Of a DNA stretch of 14,589 nucleotides, positions 7,370-13,997 are shown piece by piece. The stretch spans positions 1 through 14,589 of the forward strand of contig CAJAFD010000004.1 of assembly GCA_903938935.1 (NCBI GenBank), in the 5' to 3' direction. A program made the translations under genes and the position numbers. A model generated the notes under the pieces. That model saw only the letters and a program-made list of their open reading frames with translations. It was not told the origin of the DNA and made no database searches. How positions within the stretch are numbered: position 1 is the first letter of the stretch; every line of letters begins with the position of its first letter. This DNA comes from an uncultured Opitutia bacterium. GTDB taxonomy: Bacteria; Verrucomicrobiota; Verrucomicrobiia; Opitutales; Opitutaceae.

Positions 7370-9067
7370 ATGAATCCGGCCGTCACCGCCCCGCCCGCTA
7401 TCGTCGCGATCCTCGCCTTTGACGCGCGGAATCAACTCGCCGTGCGGCGCCTCGGCTCTAAAGCCGGTCTCCCGTTCACCGGCACGGATCTGGCCATGGC
7501 CACCGCGCGCCTTGAGTCTGCGTTTACCCAACATACCGCGCCCGTAGAATATTTCTCCTGCGCGGCCGGCGGACGCAGCTACCGCGTTTTTTTTGCACGC
7601 GTGGAGGGTAAAGCCGCTGACTCGGAAATCGCTTTCGAATCCCTCGATGCGCTCGCCGCCACTCCGGCCGCACTCGCTCCTTCGCTCGCCGTACTCCTCG
7701 ACCAACTCGAGCCGCACCTCGTCGATATTCCGTACCTCCATCTCGGCGAAAACGATTTCATCTACAAATTCCGCCCCGCACTTGAGCGCAACACTGCCAT
7801 TTACGCGCAGGACCCCGCCGCCAGCGGCTTGTATCAATCGCAACTCTGCGCCGCCATCAAAGCTCTCGTGCGCCGGCACGAACGCACCGCCGACGCGCCC
7901 GTCAGCCTCGACTTCGGCGCTACGCGCTACGTCATTCCGAGCCACTTTGGCTTCTGCCTCGGCGTAAAAAATGCCATCGAACGCGCCTACGAAACGCTCG
8001 CCGAAAATCCCGGTAAACGCGTCTTCATGCTCTCGGAGTTGATCCACAATCCATTCGTCAACGAAGACCTGCTCCGCCGCGGCCTGCGCTATCTCCAGAC
8101 GGACAAAGGCCAGCCCTACACCACCTCGGATGATCCCGGAGCCCCGCAACTCTGGGACACGCTCACGCCCGACGACATCGTGATCATCCCGGCCTTCGGC
8201 GCGACCGATGAAGACAAACGCCGCCTCGTGCGTCGCGGTCTGGCCGTCAGCCAATACGACGCCACCTGCATGCTGGTGGAAAAAGTTTGGAAAGCCGCCC
8301 GCGCCTACGGCCGCGAAGGCTACACCGTCGTCATTCATGGCAAGAGCGAGCACGAGGAAACCAAGGCCACCTTCTCCAACACCCGCCGCTACGCGCCCGC
8401 CGTGATCGTGCGCAACCTCGAGGAAACTCATCGCCTCGCCACCATCATCGCCAGCGATGACCCCGCCGTGCGTGCGAGTTTCTACGAACTTTTCGCCGGC
8501 AAGCATACGCCAGGCTTCGACGTCGCCCGCGATCTCGACCGCATCGCCATCGTCAACCAAACCACCCTGCTCATGAACGAGACGCTCGAGATCATCGAGC
8601 ACCTCCGCGGCGTTTATCGGGCCAAATACGGCGACGACACCCGCGTCGGGGGCACCAGCCGCCGCGACACACTTTGCTACGCGACACAGGTCAACCAAGA
8701 CGCTCTAAGCCGCGCCCTCGCCGAACCGCTCGATGCCGCCTTCGTCATTGGTGGTAAAAATTCCTCCAACACCTATCAACTCTTCCGCCTCTGCGAGCAG
8801 AAGCTCGGCGCAAAAGCATTTTTTATTCAGAGCGAAGCCAACATCCCCTCGCGCGACCACGTGGACCATTACGTCTACGGCTACGGCACCGGCCACACCG
8901 AGTCGCGCCCGCTCTGGCCGACCTGCGCGAAGCCGAAACGCATCCTCATCACCGGCGGCGCCTCCTGTCCCGATGGCATCATCCAGCAAGTCATCACGCG
9001 CATCAATTCGTTCTTCCCGGCCGAGCAACTCCGCAGCATCGAGACCGTCCTCGCGACGTTGCAGTGA
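7370..9067 (+). CDS. ispH: IspH (HMBPP reductase), plant/cyanobacterial type with N-terminal extension
   Basis: Reduces HMBPP to IPP and DMAPP, the last step of the MEP isoprenoid pathway, with a [4Fe-4S] cluster. At 565 residues it is far longer than E. coli IspH (about 316) and longer than cyanobacterial forms (about 400). The catalytic part starts near residue 185. Cluster cysteines are Cys196 (SHFGFCLGVKNAIERAYE), Cys300 (DATCMLVEKVW) and Cys436 (DTLCYATQ). Other active-site positions are His226 (ELIHNPFVN), His328 and Glu330 (HGKSEHEETKAT), NQTT (396-399), NSSN (464-467) and GGASCPD (529-535). The PAFGA and HGKxxHEE forms are those of the plant/cyanobacterial branch, not the E. coli type. 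Residues 1 to about 180 are an added domain (AILAFDARNQLAVRR, then GLPFTGTDLAMATARLE) whose pattern recalls a Nudix fold without its catalytic box; this is tentative. The ATG at 7370 is preceded by a pyrimidine-rich tract. The 3' end is 7 bp from the convergent MFS gene. Confidence 0.93.
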   Translation: MNPAVTAPPAIVAILAFDARNQLAVRRLGSKAGLPFTGTDLAMATARLESAFTQHTAPVEYFSCAAGGRSYRVFFARVEGKAADSEIAFESLDALAATPAALAPSLAVLLDQLEPHLVDIPYLHLGENDFIYKFRPALERNTAIYAQDPAASGLYQSQLCAAIKALVRRHERTADAPVSLDFGATRYVIPSHFGFCLGVKNAIERAYETLAENPGKRVFMLSELIHNPFVNEDLLRRGLRYLQTDKGQPYTTSDDPGAPQLWDTLTPDDIVIIPAFGATDEDKRRLVRRGLAVSQYDATCMLVEKVWKAARAYGREGYTVVIHGKSEHEETKATFSNTRRYAPAVIVRNLEETHRLATIIASDDPAVRASFYELFAGKHTPGFDVARDLDRIAIVNQTTLLMNETLEIIEHLRGVYRAKYGDDTRVGGTSRRDTLCYATQVNQDALSRALAEPLDAAFVIGGKNSSNTYQLFRLCEQKLGAKAFFIQSEANIPSRDHVDHYVYGYGTGHTESRPLWPTCAKPKRILITGGASCPDGIIQQVITRINSFFPAEQLRSIETVLATLQ

Positions 9068-9074
9068 AAACGCC

Positions 9075-10316
9075 TTAACTCTGGGCGCGGCTCCGGTGCG
9101 TGTGCCACACCAACCAGCCCCAGAAAAATGCGCTGACGACCAACGCCGCCGGCAAAACCCACAACGTCGCGCGTTGTAAATTTCCCCATTGGTCCGAGAG
9201 ATATCCCACCAATTTTGGCGACCACAGATCACCGAATAAGTGGATCGCAAAAATTGATCCCGCCATCGCGCACGCGCGCATCGCCGGCGGTACCGTTTCC
9301 AAAATGAGCGTGTTCACCGGCCCCGTCGCGAGAAACAGCAACGCCATCGCCGCGATCAACCCGAGCTTCGCGGCACCGAGATCACCGAGCGCAAAGGCCG
9401 CATACGCCGCCGGAGCCGCGGCGAGCGAACTCAAGGCCAACACCCAAGCGTACCCCGTACCCGTACGGCGCTGCCACCACGTCGCGAAGTAACCACCGGC
9501 CAGAGTTGCCACCAAGCCCGTCACGACGAGCGAAAGTCCAAAAAACCTTCCCGCAGCCTCGACATCCATGCCGTGCACGCGGTGCAAAAATGTCGGCGCC
9601 CAAAACGCGAATCCACCGAGCGCAAACGTCTGCGCGATATAACCCGCCACCACGAGCACGTAGCTTCGATAACCGAGCAATTGCCCGTACACCCGCCAAC
9701 CCGGTGGTTGTGCCGGCGGCTTGGACTCAGCTGATTCCATCGCTCCACGCGTCGGCTCGGGCAAAAAAAACATCCCCAGCGCCAACACCAAACCCGGATA
9801 ACCCGCCCACAAAAACGCCGAGCGCCAACCGTAGCGCGCCGCCATGAAGCCACCCAGAATGTAGCCCAGAGCCGAGCCCACGGGAATCGCGAGATAGAAG
9901 ATCGAAATCGCATTATTGCGTCGCGCGGCCGGAAAAAGATCGGCGATCCAACCGGGGCTGATCGTACCGAAACTGGCTTCGCCGAAGCCGACCAATACAC
10001 GAAAAAAAATCAACGCACCCAACGTGCCGCAATGCCCCGAAAGCAGCGTGCCCAGGCTCCACACAAAAACGCCCGCCGCGATCAAGGCTCGTCGAGACAG
10101 CCGATCACCGAGGTAACCAAAAATCGGCGCCGTCAAAAAATATCCCAACATGAACGCCGTCGCGAGGGAGCCCGCTTGTTCATCGCTAAATTTCAACTCC
10201 GCCTGGAGCGCGGGGAGCACCGCCGCGAGTAGTTGGCGATCCAAGTAGTCGAGGAGGTTGAGACCGGTCAGCACCGTCAACGACACCATCGGCCACTTGG
10301 CTTTGGGAGAGTTCAC
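9075..10316 (-). CDS. MFS transporter, Spinster-like
   Basis: Inner-membrane major facilitator superfamily protein of 413 residues with about 12 predicted membrane segments. The N-terminal NLLDYLDRQLLAAVLPALQ, motif A GYLGDRLSRR (67-76) after FMLGYFLTAPIF, and RVLVGFGEASFGTISPGWIADLFP (106-129) are typical of the Spinster-like branch, whose animal members export lysolipids and sphingosine phosphate. Bacterial substrates are mostly unknown, so none is assigned. The second half has the expected helices (AFWAPTFLHRVHGM, LETVPPAMRACAMAGSIFAIHLFGDLWSP). The start is a GTG at 10316 without a Shine-Dalgarno motif; an ATG at 10289 (residue 10, just before the first helix) is an alternative. The gene converges on ispH with 7 bp between the stops, and lies 104 bp downstream of the beta-barrel gene on the same strand. 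Confidence 0.88.
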   Translation of the reverse strand: MNSPKAKWPMVSLTVLTGLNLLDYLDRQLLAAVLPALQAELKFSDEQAGSLATAFMLGYFLTAPIFGYLGDRLSRRALIAAGVFVWSLGTLLSGHCGTLGALIFFRVLVGFGEASFGTISPGWIADLFPAARRNNAISIFYLAIPVGSALGYILGGFMAARYGWRSAFLWAGYPGLVLALGMFFLPEPTRGAMESAESKPPAQPPGWRVYGQLLGYRSYVLVVAGYIAQTFALGGFAFWAPTFLHRVHGMDVEAAGRFFGLSLVVTGLVATLAGGYFATWWQRRTGTGYAWVLALSSLAAAPAAYAAFALGDLGAAKLGLIAAMALLFLATGPVNTLILETVPPAMRACAMAGSIFAIHLFGDLWSPKLVGYLSDQWGNLQRATLWVLPAALVVSAFFWGWLVWHTHRSRAQS

Positions 10317-10420
10317 GCAATTGAGGCAAACCGCACGGGCGAGGTTTGCAAAGCTGGAATCACCTCGGGATCCGCGCGAGGTGGGCGATCGAAGCGCATC
10401 CGCGCGCGGTGCTCACCAAA
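10317..10420 (-). promoter_or_regulatory. Leader with two inverted repeats between the beta-barrel gene and the MFS gene
   Basis: Two perfect 7-bp inverted repeats lie in 104 bp. CACCTCG (10361-10367) pairs with CGAGGTG (10377-10383) around a 9-nt loop, and GCAAACC (10326-10332) pairs with GGTTTGC (10343-10349) around a 10-nt loop. Neither is followed by a T run on the minus strand, so they are not standard intrinsic terminators. The second ends 9 nt before the MFS GTG. They may be an mRNA 3' end, a leader structure or operator-like sites. Confidence 0.35.
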
Positions 10421-11614
10421 TCAGAAACGGAATGTCAGGCCAGCGCGGAAGCCGTTAAGGTTATTGAGATCGATCTTGGTCGCGTAATTCGCGTTCTCCG
10501 TGGCGATCGCTTGATCGTAGCTGCCGGTCGCTTGATAAACGGCTCCGACGTAAAAACCGGTGCGCTCGGTGGCATCAAATTGCAGGGTGGCATCGGCATA
10601 ATAACCGATGCGAAATTTCGTGGCATCGTCTGTGACCGTCTCATTGATTTCGGCGCCGGTCTCGGGCTCGAAGGATTCGACAACCGTGTAGTTTGAACCG
10701 GCGTAAATCATGGCGAGGCCGGCACTGACGGAGGCTTTGAAGCGCGTGGTGAACTGCAACGTCAGCGAGGGGCCGGCGCGCATGGTAAAGTACGAGCCCT
10801 TTAATTTCCAGCGGTTGTTCACGCTGGTAGAATCCGTGATCGTCGAGGTGGTGCGAGAGAGGGGCGCGTTGCCGAGCAGCGTGGTATTATCGGCGGTATC
10901 GGTGCTGGTGGTTCCGTCGGTGTTAGTGACGGAGCTGGAGACGGAAGAAGGAGCGGAATACGGAGCACTCGGAGGGAGTTGACCGAAGAGATTGTAGGTG
11001 TCGGTGACTGTAGTGAGACGAGCGGAGACTTTGTCGTTCATCGAGGAGGCGATGTCATTGAGGCTGACGCCGGCAATGAGGCTCCAGTCGAAGCGTTTGA
11101 AGGCTTTGCCCATGTCGTAGGCGACGCTGAGTTCGAGGCCGGAGCTGCGGCCGGCATTGAGGCTGCGGATGCTCGTGTCGATAATCTGAGCCGAATAGTT
11201 GTGAAACGTCATGTAACCATCGCTGGTGAGCTGCTTGTCGTTGCTGTAGGCCCAGGTGTTGGTCTTGCCGTCATTGGGAACCTGAAAGCTGACGCTCAGG
11301 CCGTCGCTGCTTTCTGAGACGGTGGTGCGGCCGTCAGGCGAGACGCTGCCGTCATGATAGGAGCGGAATTCGTTGGTTCCGGTTGCGGAGCCGGTTTTAT
11401 CTTCGGGCGCGAGTTTACCTTTGCCGGAGAAAGAAGTCTTGGGGCCGCTGATGTTGCGGAAGCCGAAATGCATCGTGGATTTCGGGACGTAGATATATTC
11501 GTCGAGATTCGAGAAATCAGGTATTTCCGTGGGTGGGGCCTGGCGCTCTTCTTGAGCCTGAAGCAGGCAAGTGAAGAAGATACCGAGGGAAAAAACCAGA
11601 CGAAGGGATTTCAT
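10421..11614 (-). CDS. Exported outer-membrane beta-barrel protein, unknown function
   Basis: 397 residues from the ATG at 11614. A signal peptide is evident: MKSLRLVF, a hydrophobic core, then CLLQA with likely cleavage after Ala20. The C-terminus, GFRAGLTFRF, has the terminal Phe and alternating pattern recognised by the outer-membrane assembly machinery. The second half (about 276-397) consists of alternating beta strands such as YFTMRAGPSLTLQFTTRFKASVSAGL, RIGYYADATLQF and GFYVGAVYQATGSY. An early segment reads DEYIYVPKSTMHFGFRNISGPKTSF. Residues about 212-265 are Ser/Thr/Asp-rich and nearly free of charged Lys/Arg (SVSSSVTNTDGTTSTDTADN), probably a long surface-exposed loop. I do not recognise a named family. 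A longer frame reaches 11752, but that would put 46 non-conserved residues before the signal peptide. It is divergent from another exported protein at 11871. Confidence 0.82.
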   Translation of the reverse strand: MKSLRLVFSLGIFFTCLLQAQEERQAPPTEIPDFSNLDEYIYVPKSTMHFGFRNISGPKTSFSGKGKLAPEDKTGSATGTNEFRSYHDGSVSPDGRTTVSESSDGLSVSFQVPNDGKTNTWAYSNDKQLTSDGYMTFHNYSAQIIDTSIRSLNAGRSSGLELSVAYDMGKAFKRFDWSLIAGVSLNDIASSMNDKVSARLTTVTDTYNLFGQLPPSAPYSAPSSVSSSVTNTDGTTSTDTADNTTLLGNAPLSRTTSTITDSTSVNNRWKLKGSYFTMRAGPSLTLQFTTRFKASVSAGLAMIYAGSNYTVVESFEPETGAEINETVTDDATKFRIGYYADATLQFDATERTGFYVGAVYQATGSYDQAIATENANYATKIDLNNLNGFRAGLTFRF

Positions 11615-11667
11615 GCAAAAGAGAAGGTGCCAGTTGGGACGGCAGAAAGTGGAAAATGTTGCAGAAA

Positions 11668-11695
11668 AGTTCAGGGAGAGTGCCCAGCGCGTCAA
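11668..11695 (-). promoter_or_regulatory. Candidate promoter of the beta-barrel gene
   Basis: On the minus strand TTGACG (11695-11690), one mismatch from a sigma-70 -35 box, is followed after 16 bp by TGAACT (11673-11668), a poor -10 box. Transcription would start about 50 nt before the ATG at 11614. The -10 match is weak, so this is only a candidate. Confidence 0.25.
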
Positions 11696-11870
11696 CGCGA
11701 GATTCACCACCATCATAGACTCGCCCTCTTTATGAGCGGCTAGAGGACACACCCACTCACGATGCGCTTACCGTTTTCATGTGTATTCGTTGGCGAAAGC
11801 AAAATCATAGAAATGCAAAATATAAACTTTAAGGATTGATCCCCACGCTCCGACTGCATTGAAGACAGCA
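11696..11870. other. Divergent intergenic region with an AT-rich block
   Basis: Non-coding spacer between two divergent genes for exported proteins. The block at about 11775-11835 is clearly more AT-rich than its surroundings and includes TATAAA at 11821-11826. It is the likely promoter zone of the plus-strand gene, but no convincing -35/-10 pair can be named. Confidence 0.35.
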
Positions 11871-12575
11871 ATGCGCATGATGATATTTTTGTTTTCGACC
11901 CTCACGGCGGTCGCGGCCCCGTCGCTGCATCCAAAGCCGGAGTTAGCCGAGGTATTGAAAAACTTTCGTACGGAGGGCCCCAAAGGCTGGTCATTCACCC
12001 AAAGCACGACCGCGGAAGGCCGGACCGTGATCGAACAGTATGACAGCGCCCGACCGGAATTCAACCGCTGGACTCTGATCAGCGAAGACGGTCGCACGCC
12101 CAACGATGAAACCCAACGCCGCTACCGCGATAAGTTCAGCCGCTACTCCAGCTCGGGCACGGCGCCCCAACTCAGCGAGCAAATCGATCAGACCAGCCTC
12201 GTCGTTGAAACGGAAACGGCCGAGCGGATCACTTATCGCGGACGCCTGAAACCAAGTGAAAAAGAAGACCGGACCGCCGCTTTCCTCCACGCCGTGATCG
12301 TGTGGCACAAAGCCACCAGCACCATCGAATCGCTCGTCATTGAAAACACGACCCCCTTCTCCCCGTCTTTCGGCGTCAAAATCGAGCAGATGAAAACAAC
12401 CATGACTTACAGTCTGCCTGCGCCAGCACAACCAAGCCTCTTGCAATCCGTCGTCACGCGTCTGCGCGGCACGGCCTTCTGGATAAAATCCATCGATGCC
12501 GACATGACCGTGGCCTATTCGGCCTACGCACCCGCCGCCGCCTCGCGCACGACCCGCTCAGGCACCCATCCCTGA
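11871..12575 (+). CDS. Exported protein of unknown function
   Basis: 234 residues from the ATG at 11871. A signal peptide is visible (MRMMIFLFSTLTAVAA, likely cleavage after the second Ala of VAA), and the mature protein is soluble and mixed in charge. A TTG at 11859 in the same frame would add four residues (MKTA) and is the alternative start. I see no known domain. The mature part has features of a beta-rich periplasmic domain: GWSFTQSTTAEGRTVIEQYD, RWTLISEDGRTPNDETQRRYRDKF, then VVETETAERITYRGRL and a late KIEQMKTTMTYSLPAP strand. The Ala/Arg-rich tail (YAPAAASRTTRSGTHP) is probably disordered. The pattern of a quantity computed over a stated input (EDGRTP...) resembles proteins often annotated as hypothetical in this group, but no function is assigned. 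It is divergent from the beta-barrel gene, so the two may share regulation. The signalling module begins 60 bp downstream on the same strand. Confidence 0.72.
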   Translation: MRMMIFLFSTLTAVAAPSLHPKPELAEVLKNFRTEGPKGWSFTQSTTAEGRTVIEQYDSARPEFNRWTLISEDGRTPNDETQRRYRDKFSRYSSSGTAPQLSEQIDQTSLVVETETAERITYRGRLKPSEKEDRTAAFLHAVIVWHKATSTIESLVIENTTPFSPSFGVKIEQMKTTMTYSLPAPAQPSLLQSVVTRLRGTAFWIKSIDADMTVAYSAYAPAAASRTTRSGTHP

Positions 12576-12635
12576 ACACACACTCCCCGCGCCCAAAAAG
12601 CGCGCGCCGCTCTTACGATTCAAGTTTCCTTCTGC

Positions 12636-13997
12636 GTGAAAACAGCGCCCTCGGTAGAGCCGGTTATGCGGAAGGATATACCCAGCGCAGAGGCTAACCC
12701 GCACCCTGCCTCGGACTCATTGCCAACTGGAGTGCCGTGCACGCTCCCACCCATCCCATCAGACGTTGAAGCCACCCTCCGCTCCTTCGAAGAGAGGGAC
12801 TCAGATCTAGAAACAAAAATCGCCGACCGCACCGCCGCACTCACGCAAGCCCTCCGGGCCAGCCTCGATGCCAACGAAGTCAAAAACACCTTCATCGCCA
12901 CGTTGAGCCACGAGCTACGCACCCCACTCAGCGGTATCATCGGCATCAGCGAACTGCTCCTGGAAAACTCCGCCCACTCCACCCCAAACAACGATCTCAA
13001 AAAAATTCTCGGCGCCTCCCGTCACCTACTCGACCTCGTAAATCAAGTACTCGATCTCTCGAAAATCGAAGCCGGACACATTCACCTCCAACGCGAACCG
13101 CTCGAACTTCGCCCCCTCGTTTTAGAAATCACTGACCTAGTCCAACCTCTCTGCGACCGACGCCGCAACACGCTCCAAGTCACCTGCCCCGAAGCGATCG
13201 GCCGCCTCGACGCCGACGCCACCAAACTCCGTCAAATCCTCCTCAATCTTCTCAGCAACGCGTGCCAATTTACTGAAGCCGGCCACATCTCGCTCACCGC
13301 CACGCGCTGCGCTACTCCCAGCTCAGACCTCCTCCGAATCGACATCACTGACACCGGCATCGGGCTCACGCCCGAGCAGCTCACCCGACTCTTCCAACCG
13401 TTTAGCCAACCCCACCGAACCGGCTACGCGTGCGACCCCAGTGGCACGGGCCTCGGTCTCTGCCTCAGCCGCCACTATGCCCGCCTCATGGGCGGTGATA
13501 TCACCGTCACCAGCACACCCCATCAAGGCTCCACCTTCACCCTCAACCTCCCCACTCAGCTTTCCTGCCGCCCGATTCCCGCATCCCCTGCACCTTCCTC
13601 AGAAACTCCCTCCAACGGCGCCCGAATTCTCCTCGTCGAAGATAACGCCATGAACCGCGACATGCTCGCGCGTCGCCTCACCCAGCGCGGCTTCAACCTC
13701 ACCCTTGCCACCAACGGCGCCGAAGCCATCGCCCTCGCGCGCAGCGCCAAGCCCGCTCTCATTCTCATGGACTTGAGCCTCCCGCTCCTCGACGGCTGGC
13801 AGGCCACCCGCATCCTCAAAAACGACCCTGTCACCGCCGCCATCCCCATCATCGCGCTCACCGCTCACGCCCTCGACGAGCAAAGCCCCCAAGCCTTCGA
13901 AGCCGGCTGCGACGACTTCGAGACAAAACCCATCGCGCTCCCGGGTCTCCTCGCCAAAATCCAAGCGCTACTTCAGCCCAACGAGGCCCGACCATGA
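12636..13997 (+). CDS. Soluble hybrid histidine kinase (HisKA-HATPase_c-REC)
   Basis: 453-residue cytoplasmic kinase; it autophosphorylates on a His and can pass the phosphate to its own receiver. Residues 1-40 are Pro/Ser-rich and probably disordered; 44-80 form a probable coiled coil (LRSFEERDSDLETKIADRTAALTQAL is split here by function, not length: the heptads run from about 47 to 75). HisKA has the H-box SHELRTPLSG with His92 and Glu93. HATPase_c has the N-box around Asn204-Asn208, DTGIG at 239-243 and GTGLGL at 270-275. REC begins at ILLVEDNAMNRDML with Glu335/Asp336, the phospho-acceptor Asp379 (LMDLSLPLLDGW), Thr409 and Lys431. All catalytic residues are intact. There is no membrane segment and no PAS, GAF or other sensor domain. 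The GTG at 12636 follows a pyrimidine-rich tract; the ATG at 12666 is an alternative. Its stop overlaps the next start as ATGA. Confidence 0.93.
   Translation: MKTAPSVEPVMRKDIPSAEANPHPASDSLPTGVPCTLPPIPSDVEATLRSFEERDSDLETKIADRTAALTQALRASLDANEVKNTFIATLSHELRTPLSGIIGISELLLENSAHSTPNNDLKKILGASRHLLDLVNQVLDLSKIEAGHIHLQREPLELRPLVLEITDLVQPLCDRRRNTLQVTCPEAIGRLDADATKLRQILLNLLSNACQFTEAGHISLTATRCATPSSDLLRIDITDTGIGLTPEQLTRLFQPFSQPHRTGYACDPSGTGLGLCLSRHYARLMGGDITVTSTPHQGSTFTLNLPTQLSCRPIPASPAPSSETPSNGARILLVEDNAMNRDMLARRLTQRGFNLTLATNGAEAIALARSAKPALILMDLSLPLLDGWQATRILKNDPVTAAIPIIALTAHALDEQSPQAFEAGCDDFETKPIALPGLLAKIQALLQPNEARP

Noticed and set aside
7211..8698. Minus-strand frame of about 495 codons inside ispH
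   Set aside because: Antisense shadow with no recognisable domain; all IspH cluster cysteines lie on the plus strand.
10710..11743. Plus-strand frames across the beta-barrel gene
   Set aside because: The minus strand has a signal peptide, beta strands and a terminal Phe; the plus-strand frames are fragmented and Gly/Glu/Val-rich.
12576..12635. GC-rich alternating stretch (GCGCGCGCC) between the exported protein and the kinase gene as a terminator
   Set aside because: No stable stem followed by a T run could be drawn.
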